Below, piece by piece: positions 56,140 through 64,000 of a stretch of 64,000 nt of DNA. Both the position numbers and the translations under genes were made by a program. Origin of the DNA: CAWDPQ01 sp963804245 (GTDB lineage Bacteria > Acidobacteriota > Vicinamibacteria > Vicinamibacterales > 2-12-FULL-66-21); contig CAWDPQ010000010.1 in the NCBI GenBank assembly GCA_963804245.1, positions 62,001 through 126,000 on the forward strand. The letters run 5' to 3'. Numbering within the stretch: position 1 is the stretch's first letter; the number at the start of each line of letters is the position of its first letter. The notes below the pieces were generated by a model that saw only the letters and a program-made list of their open reading frames with translations, was not told the DNA's origin and did not search any database.

Positions 56140-56710
56140 TCGCCGCACGGCATTGCGCGCACTGGCCGCCGGCGCCGCGGCGGCGTGGGTTGACTCGCTG
56201 ACTGCCCTGGCCGCTCAGCACGCCCATTCGCCGGCTGCGCAAGCAGCGATTGCCGCTCAGGAATGGACGCCACGCGTGCTCAGTCCGCAGCAGAACGAGA
56301 CGATCATCGCCCTGACCGAGCTCATCATCCCGCAGACCGAGACGCCCGGCGCGAAGGCGGCGAGAGTGAATCGTTTCATCGACGCCGTCTTGCAGCGGGC
56401 AAAACCTGCCGATCGTGACTCGTTCCTTCGCGGCCTGACGTGGATGGACGAACGCAGCCGCACGCAATTTCGCACCGATTTCGTCGCCGCCACACCAGCG
56501 CAGCAGACAGAGCTCCTGACGACGCTCGTGAAGGGCGATGGCGAGACGGCGGAGTTGCGCGTCGGCGTTCAGTTCTTCCGCGCCATCAAGTCGATGACGA
56601 TCGACGGCTACTACACGACGGAGATTGGGCTGCGGCAGGAGCTCGGCGACAACGGGCAACTCTTCCTTGCGCAGTTTGCGGGCTGCGATCACCCCGAACA
56701 TCAGGGGTGA
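56126..56710 (+). CDS. Gluconate 2-dehydrogenase subunit 3-like protein (Tat-bearing small subunit)
   Basis: 194 residues from the GTG at 56126, after GGAGGAG inside the GMC gene. The leader CDRRTALRALAAGAAAAW is a twin-arginine signal. The body is the helical subunit-3 domain: LSPQQNETIIALTELIIPQT, ETPGAKAARVNRFIDAVLQR, FLRGLTWMDERSRTQF, KSMTIDGYYTTEIGLRQELG. In related dehydrogenases this subunit stabilises and exports the signal-less catalytic subunit. The protein ends QFAGCDHPEHQG. Confidence 0.85.
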   Translation: MARCDRRTALRALAAGAAAAWVDSLTALAAQHAHSPAAQAAIAAQEWTPRVLSPQQNETIIALTELIIPQTETPGAKAARVNRFIDAVLQRAKPADRDSFLRGLTWMDERSRTQFRTDFVAATPAQQTELLTTLVKGDGETAELRVGVQFFRAIKSMTIDGYYTTEIGLRQELGDNGQLFLAQFAGCDHPEHQG

Positions 56711-56867
56711 TTGGGAGTGACCCCGGATCGGGGGACGATGCGCAGGACGCGACCGCGTGCGTCGAGTTCGAAAAAGTAAGGCAAGGGCCTGGGTCCGCGC
56801 GACCTGGGTCTGCCGGCGGCGCGAGTTGTAGGCCGAGATCGATGATGTAACGATGATAGGAGTGCTG

Positions 56868-57530
56868 ATGTTGCGACGCGCCGTAGCTTTGATTGTGTTA
56901 CTCGCAGCCGGGGTTGCCGTCCGGGCGCAATCGGCGTCGTTCGCGAAGTGGGAGAAGGACGTTGCGGCCTTCGAGGCCGCCGATCGGACGAGCCCGCCGC
57001 CAAAAAATGCGCTGTTGTTCGTCGGTTCATCCACGATCGTCCGCTGGAAGACGCTCGATAAGGACTTCCCCAATCAGCCGATCATCAATCGCGGCTTCGG
57101 CGGCAACGAGATCGCCGATTCGACCCACTTCGCCGATCGCATGATTTTGCCGTATCGGCCGAAGATGATCTTCCTGCGCGCGGGCGGCAACGATATCCAC
57201 AACGGCAAGACGCCTGAGCAGGTATTCGACGATTTCAAGAAGTTCGTCTCCACCGTGCACGGCAAGCTGCCGGAAACCGAGATCGCCTTCATCTCCCTGT
57301 CGCCAAGCATCGCCAGATGGGCCGAGCGTGACGCCAACCAGCAACTGAACACGTTGATCGAAGGGTATGTGAAGGGCAAACCGCGGCTGAAGTACATCGA
57401 CACCTGGTCCATTTCGCTCGACGCGAAGGGGCAGCCGCGGCCCGAGCTCTTCGTCGAGGACAAGCTGCACTTCAGCCCGGAGGGCTACAAGCTCCTCATC
57501 GAACGCGTGCGCCCGTTCATCCCGCGCTGA
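56868..57530 (+). CDS. Secreted SGNH/GDSL-type hydrolase
   Basis: 220 residues from the ATG at 56868 (AGGAG upstream); an ATG 15 bases earlier has none. Signal peptide about 1-21. SGNH blocks are complete: FVGSSTIVRW (catalytic Ser54), NRGFGGNEIADS, FLRAGGNDIHNG (Asn), and DKLHFSPEGYKLL with the Asp/His pair. Such secreted enzymes deacetylate or de-esterify carbohydrates or lipids. It overlaps the next gene by one base. Confidence 0.87.
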   Translation: MLRRAVALIVLLAAGVAVRAQSASFAKWEKDVAAFEAADRTSPPPKNALLFVGSSTIVRWKTLDKDFPNQPIINRGFGGNEIADSTHFADRMILPYRPKMIFLRAGGNDIHNGKTPEQVFDDFKKFVSTVHGKLPETEIAFISLSPSIARWAERDANQQLNTLIEGYVKGKPRLKYIDTWSISLDAKGQPRPELFVEDKLHFSPEGYKLLIERVRPFIPR

Positions 57531-58045
57531 TGGAGTACACGATCGTCGTTGCCGCATCCCGTGATGCCTCGGCGATCGCCGCTCTGCACGCCGAAAGCTG
57601 GCGCAGCGCTTATCGCGGTCTCTATCCAGACGAGTTCCTCGACGGTCCGATCCTCGACGAGCGCCTGCGATTCTGGAAGGAGCGGATGTCAGCACTGAAT
57701 CCGGAGCGGCAACGCGTCATCGGAGCCATGGCTGACGGCCAGCTCGTGGGATTCGCGTGTGTGCTGCTCGATGCCGAGCCGGCATGGAGTCCGCTCCTCG
57801 ACAACCTGCACGTCAAGCCGTCGTACAAAGGACAGGGCATCGGCGCGCTGCTCCTCAGCGCATCGCGCGACTGGGTCGCCCGCGCCGCACCGGGAGAGCC
57901 CATGCACCTCTGGGTGATGGAAGGCAATCTTCCCGCACGGCGTTTCTACGATCGGCAGGGTGGGACGGTAGCCGAGCGTTCTATCGTTGACGACGGCCCG
58001 GCCAAGGGTCTGCCGGTCATGCGCTACGTCTGGCCTCCTCTCTGA
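57530..58045 (+). CDS. GNAT-family N-acetyltransferase
   Basis: 171 residues; ATG overlaps the previous stop (TGATG). The acetyl-CoA-binding motif A is LHVKPSYKGQGIGALLLSAS; SIAALHAESWRSAYRGLYPD at the N-terminus and MHLWVMEGNLPARRFYDRQG near the C-terminus are typical. The target is unknown. Confidence 0.87.
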   Translation: MEYTIVVAASRDASAIAALHAESWRSAYRGLYPDEFLDGPILDERLRFWKERMSALNPERQRVIGAMADGQLVGFACVLLDAEPAWSPLLDNLHVKPSYKGQGIGALLLSASRDWVARAAPGEPMHLWVMEGNLPARRFYDRQGGTVAERSIVDDGPAKGLPVMRYVWPPL

Positions 58046-58046
58046 A

Positions 58047-58190
58047 CAACTCCCAATTCCCAATTCCCAACTCCCAAACGAAACCGGTTCGAGCTGATGG
58101 GGTGAAAGACCTGACGACACCCTTGGGCCACGATTTTTCGCCCGAGATCCCTCGAACGGTTTCTCTTTGGTTGGAGTTGGGAGTTGTGTG
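58047..58190. repeat. CCCAATT/CCCAACT heptamer repeat with distant complement
   Basis: CAACTCCCAATTCCCAATTC and CCAACTCCCAAACG (58047-58080) are complemented by TTGGTTGGAGTTGGGAGTTG near 58168-58188, so the two ends of the gap can pair. The 80 bases between contain no gene. Confidence 0.65.
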
Positions 58191-58196
58191 TCTGAG

Positions 58197-58253
58197 CTCC
58201 TATTGCCTTCCCATATAAGATGTGAGAAGCTAGCTATGGGGAACCAATAGGAG
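58197..58253 (+). promoter_or_regulatory. Inverted repeats and promoter before the second PadR gene
   Basis: CTCCTATTG (58197-58205) is the exact complement of CAATAGGAG (58245-58253), which includes the ribosome site of the PadR gene. Between them are a -10-like TATAAG (58214-58219) and the palindrome AGCTAGCT (58228-58235). Pairing in RNA could hide the ribosome site; binding in DNA could block transcription. Confidence 0.5.
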
Positions 58254-58258
58254 ACGGA

Positions 58259-58603
58259 ATGGGCGATCGGTCCGATGTAAAGCAAGGCACCCTGGCGCTG
58301 ATGATTCTGAAAACCCTGCAGCTGATGGGTCCGCTGCACGGCTACGGGATCGCGCGGCGCATCGAGCAGACCAGTGGTCAACAGCTCGCCATCAACTACG
58401 GCACGATCTACCCGGCGCTGCTCAAGCTGGAGCAGGAAGGGGATATCTCGGCCTCCTGGGGCGTGTCCGACAACAACCGCAAGGCGAAGTACTACCAGCT
58501 GACGCGGGCCGGGCGCCGGCGCATCGAACGGGAAACGCGCGAGTGGGAGCGGACGTCGGCCATTCTCGGTAAGTTTCTGTCGGGCGGAGAACAGTCGTCA
58601 TGA
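58259..58603 (+). CDS. PadR-family transcriptional regulator, second copy
   Basis: 114 residues; ATG six bases after AGGAG. KQGTLALMILKTLQLMGPLH, GYGIARRIEQTSGQQLAINY, GTIYPALLKLEQEGDISASW and KYYQLTRAGRRRIERE form the PadR winged helix. Its stop overlaps the start of the ADOP gene by four bases (ATGA), so both are co-translated. Unlike the copy at 42705 it has a normal leader and ribosome site, and its operator-like repeats differ, so the two regulators probably respond independently. Confidence 0.9.
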   Translation: MGDRSDVKQGTLALMILKTLQLMGPLHGYGIARRIEQTSGQQLAINYGTIYPALLKLEQEGDISASWGVSDNNRKAKYYQLTRAGRRRIERETREWERTSAILGKFLSGGEQSS

Positions 58604-61352
58604 GGCGGGCGCGCGCGTGGCTCCGGCGTATCTGGTCGTTCACCGACCGCACCCGCCACGAACGGGAATTCAGCGACGAGCTGGCCGCACATATCGAGAT
58701 GCACGTGGCGGACAACGTTCGCGCTGGCATGAGCGCCGCCGAAGCACGACGGCAGGCGCTCGTGAAGCTGGGAGGCCTGGAGCAGACGAAAGGGCAGCAC
58801 CGCGATCGACGAGGTCTTCCCTGGCTGGAAACCGCTTTCCACGATCTCCGCTTCGCACTAAGGCTGATGCGGCGGAATCCGGGATTCACGCTCGTCGTCC
58901 TCTCCTCGCTCGCGATTGGCATCGGCGCGAACACGGTGATGTTCAGCATCGTGAACACGCTGCTGCTGCGGCCGCTGCCGTATCGCGACCCGGGGCAGTT
59001 GATGTTCGTCCAGGCCGTCAACGCCACGAACCGGCAGTTATCGCTGACCGCTCCTCCCGACTTCTACGCTTATCGCGCACAAAACCGGACGCTCGACCAT
59101 CTCGAGGCGTTCTATTTCCGATTCTTCAACCTGACGGACGGCCGCGAGGCCGAGCGTATCTCGACGTTGATCGTGTCGGCGGGACTCTTCACGGCACTCG
59201 GCACGGAACCAGAACGAGGCCGTGGGTTCGTCTCGCAGGAGGAGCAGTGGGGCTCGCACCGAGTCGTGATCCTGACGGATGGGCTGTGGCAGCGCCGCTT
59301 CGGGGGGGATCCGCGCGTTCTCGGGCAACCCATCACGCTGAACGGGGAGCCCTACGAGATCGTCGGTATTTTGCCGCCGGGTTTCTCGTTCATGGGATTC
59401 GACGTGCAACTGTTCGTGCCGATGTCGTTCGCCTCCGGCGACAACATGAATTCCCACAGCAACAACTTTCTGCGCATGATTGGACGGCTGAAACCTGGCG
59501 TCTCCCGTCAGCAGGCGTCGGGCGACCTGAACGCGATTCTGAACGGAATCATCGCGGAGCAGTCGGTCAACCAGGGAACTGCGATCGAGGTTGTGCCGTT
59601 GCGCGACCTGGTAGTAGGCAGCGACGTCCGCCGCGCCATGTTCGTGCTGCTTGGGGCGGTCGCGTGTCGTCCTGCTGATCACCTGCGCCAACCTGGCGAA
59701 CCTGCTCCTTGCTCGCGCCGCCGTCCGGCAGCGTGAGATCGCCGTCCGTGTGGCGCTTGGTGCGTCCCGCGCCAGGCTGATCCGACAGTTCCTCGTCGAA
59801 AGCCTCCTGCTCGCGTTTGCTGGCGGCGCCGTTGCACTCGGCATCGCGTATCTGTCGGCCGACGCGCTCAATCTGGTCAGCCAGCGGGTGCTGCCGCGGG
59901 CGGATGGCATCCGCGTGGATCCCGCCGTGCTGCTGTTCACCCTTGCCGTCACGACGGTCACCGGGATTCTGCTCGGGCCTCGCGCCAGCGGCGTACGGCG
60001 TAGGCACCGACGTGAATGAAGGGTTGAAGGAGGGCGCGCGAACGGCTTCAGATGGTGCCGGCCGCCGCCGTCTACGCGCCGCGCTGGTCGTGACAGAAGT
60101 GGCGCTGTCACTCGTCCTGCTGGTGGGAGCTGGACTGATGGTCAAGAGCATGTATCGGCTCCTGCGCGTCGACCCCGGCTTCAAACCTGATGGCGTCCTG
60201 ACCATGCAAATCAATCTGCCGCCGCAGAAGTACGTCGATGCAGAATCTGGAACGTCAGTTCTCGCCGCTGGCCTACACCCGCTCGGTCGCGTTCTTCGCG
60301 GGCGTGGTCGATCGAGTACGGACGGTACCTGGCGTCGCCACGGTGGGGGCGATCAACGGCCTTCCGCTCATGGGCGAGGTCTGGGGCAAGAATGTGACCT
60401 TCTATGACCGGCCGCTGCCCAGTGATTTCCGCGGTCTCTGCCCCTATTCAGTACCGCGTCGTCGCTGGCGACTACTTCCGTACGATGGGCATACGCATCG
60501 TCAGCGGCCGTGCCTTTACGGACGAGGACACGGCGCGGGCGCCGAAGGTGGCGATCGTGAATCGCCAGCTCGTTCGCCGCGATTGGAATGGCCAGGATCC
60601 AGTGGGAAAGGTTATCTCGGTGAACCCACCGCTGGCGGTCCTGCCCAAGTCGATGATCGAGGAAGCGAGACGCGCCGGCGCGCTGCCCGAGAACTACGAG
60701 CCCGACCAGCTTCACCATGGTTGGCGTCGCCGAGGACGTGCTGTATGGCGGCCTCAGCAACTCGGCGCTGCCTCTCGTCTACGTGCCCTACGCTCAGGGG
60801 TCCGAGGGCCAAACGAACATGTTCCTGACCGTTCGGTCCGACGGCAATCCGCTGGCGCTGACTGGAGCCATCCGGGAGCAGATTGCGCAGCTCGATCGCG
60901 ATCAGCCGATTGCCAACATTCAGACGATGGAGGCGCGTGTGTCCGCGTCGGTGGCGCAGCGCCGCATGCAGATGAACGTGCTCGGCCTCTTCTCGGCGAT
61001 GGCGGCGCTGCTGGCGGCGATCGGCATCTATGGCGTGATGTCGTACGCCGTGACGCAGCGCGCCCGCGAGATCGGCGTCCGCCTGGCGCTCGGCGCGGCC
61101 CGCCGCGATGTCGTCGCGCTGGTGCTGCGCCAGGGATTCGCGATGGTCGCGGTGGGCGTGGCGCTTGGATTCATCGGTGCCCTGCTGTTGACGCGCCTCC
61201 TGCGCACGCTGCTCTTCAATGTCAGCCCGACCGATCCGCTCGTCTTCAGCGGCATCGTGCTGTTGCTCGCTCTGACATCGTGGATCGCCACCTATGTTCC
61301 GGCCAGGCGCGCCGCGGGACTGGATCCGCTCGTCACGTTGCGCAGCGAGTAG
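58600..61352 (+). pseudogene. ADOP-type MacB/FtsX permease, copy 4, five single-base insertions
   Basis: The PadR-linked N-region and first periplasmic domain are intact (RHEREFSDELAAHIEMHVAD, IGIGANTVMFSIVNTLLLRP). The frame then changes five times, each time corrected by deleting one base: about 59669 (before VVLLITCANLANLLLARAAV), 59987 (before GLAPAAYGVGTDVNEG), 60246 (LERQFSPLAYTRS), 60449 (IQYRVVAGDYFRTMG) and 60710 (FTMVGVAEDVLYGG). After the last, the C-terminal FtsX unit is intact to ARRAAGLDPLVTLRSE. Residues between the breaks are fully conserved, so decay would be very recent, or this stretch is poorly sequenced. About 915 residues if repaired. Confidence 0.8.
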
Positions 61353-61374
61353 TTCTTCAGGAGGAAACACTTTC

Positions 61375-61440
61375 GTGGCTTCCGCCTTAAGGCGGAAGAA
61401 TCGCGAGAAGCGAACTTCCGGCTGAAGCCGGAAGCCACGG
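61375..61440. repeat. Compound REP-like element
   Basis: CTTCCGCC-TTAA-GGCGGAAG (61378-61397) is followed by CTTCCGGC-TGA-GCCGGAAG (about 61415-61435). GTGGCTTCC at the left end also pairs with GGAAGCCAC at the right end, so the element can fold as two small stems or one long one. It is related to the hairpins at 40850-40910. Confidence 0.8.
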
Positions 61441-61505
61441 AAACTATCCGGCAAACCTTCCAATACCCACAGCCGTCTAAGACACAACCGTACCGAAGGA
61501 AGGGT

Positions 61506-63956
61506 GTGCCTGTGCAGCGGTGGCTGGAATCCCTCGTTCAGGATCTCGGGTATGCGACGCGAGCGTTTCGTCGCAGCCCGGCGTTCACCGCAGTCGCGCT
61601 ACTGTCGCTCACGCTGGGCATCGGGGCAACCTCGGCAATCTTCAGTGTGATCTACGGGGTGCTGATCGCGCCGTATCCGTACGCGCGCCCGGATGAGATC
61701 TGGGCGCCCGGCGTGCGCGCGGTCGACGGCCGCGGCGGACACGGACACACGCTGGACGAGTTCCTGCGCATGCAGAAGCTGCCCGCGTTCTCCGACGTGA
61801 TGGCGACGTCGTACGATACGGTTCTGCTCAGCGGCGACTTCACACCCGAGAGCTTCGGCGGAGTTCTGCTGTCCGGAAACGCCTTCAACTTCCTCGGCGT
61901 CGCACCGGTCATCGGCCGTACCATCCAGCCCTCCGATATTCGCTCAGATGGCAGCGCGGATCCGGTGGTCGTGCTCAGCTACCGCCTCTGGCTCCGCCTG
62001 TTTCAGGGAGACAACGCGGCCATCGGTAGAACGCTCCGCCTGAACAATCAGCCGCACACCATCGTCGGCGTGATGCCGCCGCGCTTCGGCTGGTACGGGA
62101 ACGACACGCTGTGGCTGCCGCTCCCTCCCAATCGACGGGACGTGAGCTTCGTCAACCCGATCGTCCGTCTCGCGCCGGGCGTGTCGCCGCGCGCCGCGGA
62201 AGATCAGCTGCACGCGTTCTATCAGAGCGTCGCGAAAGAGAACCCGTCGGCGTTCCCGGCGCAGGGATTCACGACCACGTTGCGCAACTATCTCGACGTC
62301 ACGGTGGCGAGCGGCGACATGCGGACGACGTTGCGTCTGCTGCTCGGCGCGGTGGCATTCCTTCTACTGATCGCGTGTGCGAACGTGGCGAATCTTCAGC
62401 TGGCCCGTGGAACCGCCCGTGCCCGCGAGATGGCCCTGCGGGCATCGATTGGCGCCGGCCGCAGCCGGCTGGTCCGTCAGCTGTTGACCGAGAGCGTCAG
62501 CCTCTCGATCCTCGGGGGCGCGGCTGGCGTGGCTTTCGCCTACGGCGCTATCAACGCGATCGTCGCGCTCATGCCCGAGTTCTACGTGCCGAACGAAGCT
62601 CGGGTCGCCATCAACACGCCGGTTCTGGTCTTTTCTGTCGCCCTGGCTGTGTTCACGGGCATCGTGTTCGGTCTGGCACCAGCGCTGCAACAGTCGCGGC
62701 CAGACGTGGTCGACGCGCTGAAGGCGGGCCGCGGTTCCGGGGAAGGCACGCAGGGCGGCCGCATTCGTAATCTACTCGTCGTCGTCGAAGTGGCACTGGC
62801 GGTCGTGCTGCTCGTGAGCGCGGCTTTGACGGTGCGGACGTTTATCGCGCTGCAGCGCGTCGACGTGGGATTGCAGGCCGACAACGTCCTCATCGTCAGC
62901 GTGCCTCTCCCTGCGCCAAAGTACCCGACGCTCGAGAAGCGCAATCTATTCGCTGAAGAGCTCCTCGAGCGCATGGCCGATCTGCCCGGCGTCGAGGCCG
63001 TGAGCATCGGCAACGGCGGGGCGCCGTTCGGGGGCCTCCAGACCCCGTTCACGATCGCCGGACAGAGTACGAGCGAACAGCGCCGGGTTGCCGTCAGCCT
63101 GGTGGGGTCAGACCATCTGCGGACCTACGGCATGTCACTTCGGGCCGGCCGCATGTTCGACGCGGCAGAGGTGCGCCGCGGCGATCGGATTGCGGTGATC
63201 AACGAAGCGGCGCGGCGCTTGTGGCCGGCGGGGGAGGATCCGATCGGCGGCCGGTTGCGGCTCGGCGTCCTCGAACGGCCACCCTCCCCTGGACTCGTCG
63301 ACGCCGCTCGTCCGCCAGAGGTCACAGTCGTCGGCATCGTCGCCGATACGCGGAACGCCGGATTTCGCAACGAACCAACAGCGGCCGTGCTCCTTCCCTA
63401 TACGGTCCTCGCCCCTCTGCAGCGTGTGTTGTCGGTGCGGACAGCGGGCCAGCCCACGTTTCTCTTGAATCCGGTGCGCGCGCAGCTGCGCGAGATGGAT
63501 CCAGAACAGCCGCTCGGCCGGCCGTTCACGCTTCGCGAAGTACTCGACTCACAGGTTGTTCAACCGCGGTTCGCGATGGCCCTTTTCGCAACGTTCGCGG
63601 GGCTTGGCCTGGCCCTGGCCGCCGCCGGCATCTACAGCGTGCTCTCCTTCCACGTCGCGCGCCGTACTCAGGAGCTGGGCGTTCGCATGGCGCTCGGCGC
63701 TCCGCGCCGCCACGTTCTCTCGCTCATGCTGGTGATGGGCCTGCGCCTGGTGGCGGTCGGACTGGCGGTCGGGATACCGGTCAGCCTCGCCGCAACCCGA
63801 CTTCTGCGCAGCCAGTTGTTCGGCGTCACGCCAGCCGATCCCGTCGCCTACGTGACTGTCGCCGCGCTGCTTTCCGCCGTGGCGATCGTCGCCTGTTACG
63901 TCCCCGCGCGGCGTGCGGCCGCGGTCGACCCGATCATTGCGCTGCGGCAGGAATGA
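61506..63956 (+). CDS. ADOP/MacB-like FtsX permease, copy 5, intact
   Basis: 816 residues. GTG at 61506 follows AAGGAAGGG closely; a GTG six bases later is equally possible. It lacks the PadR-linked N-region and starts VQRWLESLVQDLGYATRAFR. The duplicated architecture is complete: TLGIGATSAIFSVIYGVLIA, LLIACANVANLQLARGTARA, VEVALAVVLLVSAALTVRTF, AAAGIYSVLSFHVARRTQEL, ending ARRAAAVDPIIALRQE. There is no ATPase or regulator next to it. It follows copy 4 in the same direction across a REP element and may be separately transcribed. Confidence 0.9.
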   Translation: MPVQRWLESLVQDLGYATRAFRRSPAFTAVALLSLTLGIGATSAIFSVIYGVLIAPYPYARPDEIWAPGVRAVDGRGGHGHTLDEFLRMQKLPAFSDVMATSYDTVLLSGDFTPESFGGVLLSGNAFNFLGVAPVIGRTIQPSDIRSDGSADPVVVLSYRLWLRLFQGDNAAIGRTLRLNNQPHTIVGVMPPRFGWYGNDTLWLPLPPNRRDVSFVNPIVRLAPGVSPRAAEDQLHAFYQSVAKENPSAFPAQGFTTTLRNYLDVTVASGDMRTTLRLLLGAVAFLLLIACANVANLQLARGTARAREMALRASIGAGRSRLVRQLLTESVSLSILGGAAGVAFAYGAINAIVALMPEFYVPNEARVAINTPVLVFSVALAVFTGIVFGLAPALQQSRPDVVDALKAGRGSGEGTQGGRIRNLLVVVEVALAVVLLVSAALTVRTFIALQRVDVGLQADNVLIVSVPLPAPKYPTLEKRNLFAEELLERMADLPGVEAVSIGNGGAPFGGLQTPFTIAGQSTSEQRRVAVSLVGSDHLRTYGMSLRAGRMFDAAEVRRGDRIAVINEAARRLWPAGEDPIGGRLRLGVLERPPSPGLVDAARPPEVTVVGIVADTRNAGFRNEPTAAVLLPYTVLAPLQRVLSVRTAGQPTFLLNPVRAQLREMDPEQPLGRPFTLREVLDSQVVQPRFAMALFATFAGLGLALAAAGIYSVLSFHVARRTQELGVRMALGAPRRHVLSLMLVMGLRLVAVGLAVGIPVSLAATRLLRSQLFGVTPADPVAYVTVAALLSAVAIVACYVPARRAAAVDPIIALRQE

Positions 63957-64000
63957 CGAAGTCGCTGGTCGCTAGTCGTTAGTCAGTCGCTATCAGTCGC
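63957..64000 (+). repeat. AGTCG heptamer repeat at window end
   Basis: GAAGTCGCTGGTCGCTAGTC followed by GTTAGTCAGTCGCTATCAGTCGC, beginning two bases after the stop codon of ADOP copy 5 and cut by the window edge. Same head sequence as the copies at 40312 and 45705. Confidence 0.8.

Noticed and set aside
58600..61352. Programmed ribosomal frameshifting in the ADOP gene
   Set aside because: Five shifts at unrelated sequences without slippery heptamers or downstream structures; other ADOP copies need none.

Overview
The window is GC-rich bacterial DNA with no rRNA, tRNA or CRISPR that I can see. The gene content points to Acidobacteriota, most likely the Vicinamibacteria (subgroup 6) lineage. 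The reasons are five MacB/FtsX-type ADOP permeases with PadR partners, Oar-like TonB receptors carrying a carboxypeptidase-regulatory-like N-domain, a PSD1/DUF1501 pair, an ASPIC/FG-GAP protein, and many exported enzymes. This assignment is inference from content.

Region 1 (1-18218) looks like an exported catabolic island. It holds a SelA-like PLP enzyme (frameshifted, cut by the window edge), two tandem EF_0837-type amidohydrolases, two Oar-like TonB receptors plus a receptor remnant, a RidA protein, a D-threonine-aldolase/D-serine-dehydratase-like PLP enzyme, an internally deleted Gfo/Idh/MocA pseudogene and an RraA-type aldolase. Every intact catabolic enzyme carries a Sec or Tat signal. 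Inside the island lies an AhpD-like gene (9498-10094) with an in-frame TGA exactly at the resolving-cysteine position (CPF-U-IKSH) and a SECIS-like hairpin just downstream: a strong selenoprotein candidate. A translationally coupled histidine kinase, response regulator and FG-GAP/ASPIC gene set (10151-13876) sits beside it.

Region 2 (18219-34457) is mixed housekeeping and defence: a DUF6496 basic protein, an ABM-like protein, a lipoprotein/metallophosphoesterase pair, an ArsR-SRPBCC operon with a near-leaderless promoter, DinB, a split NHEJ ligase/polymerase pair arranged tail to tail, an RND efflux operon, a Ser/Thr kinase with TolB-like and TPR domains, and a coupled Ada/2OG-oxygenase alkylation-response operon.

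Region 3 (34458-42589) holds a PSD1 cytochrome-domain protein with its DUF1501 partner, a sugar O-acetyltransferase, a SnoaL-like protein and a hybrid histidine kinase. Region 4 (42590-64000) holds five ADOP permeases and two PadR regulators. These flank a carbohydrate-oxidation stretch: a GHL6-type glycosidase-like protein, two small secreted proteins, a GMC dehydrogenase with a 3Fe-4S-type cysteine cluster, its Tat-bearing subunit 3, an SGNH hydrolase and a GNAT protein.

Two window-wide patterns stand out. Intergenic spaces are filled with 7-8 nt tandem 'phrase' repeats (TAGTCGT/C, TGGGGAAC, ACGTGCG, CCCAATT, GAGCCCCC), often folded into long inverted repeats, and with REP-like palindromes having TTMA-type loops. 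Single-base frameshifts interrupt at least eight otherwise intact genes, and one ADOP gene alone carries five insertions. These may be sequencing indels or recent decay, and should be resolved before any of those genes is called dead.
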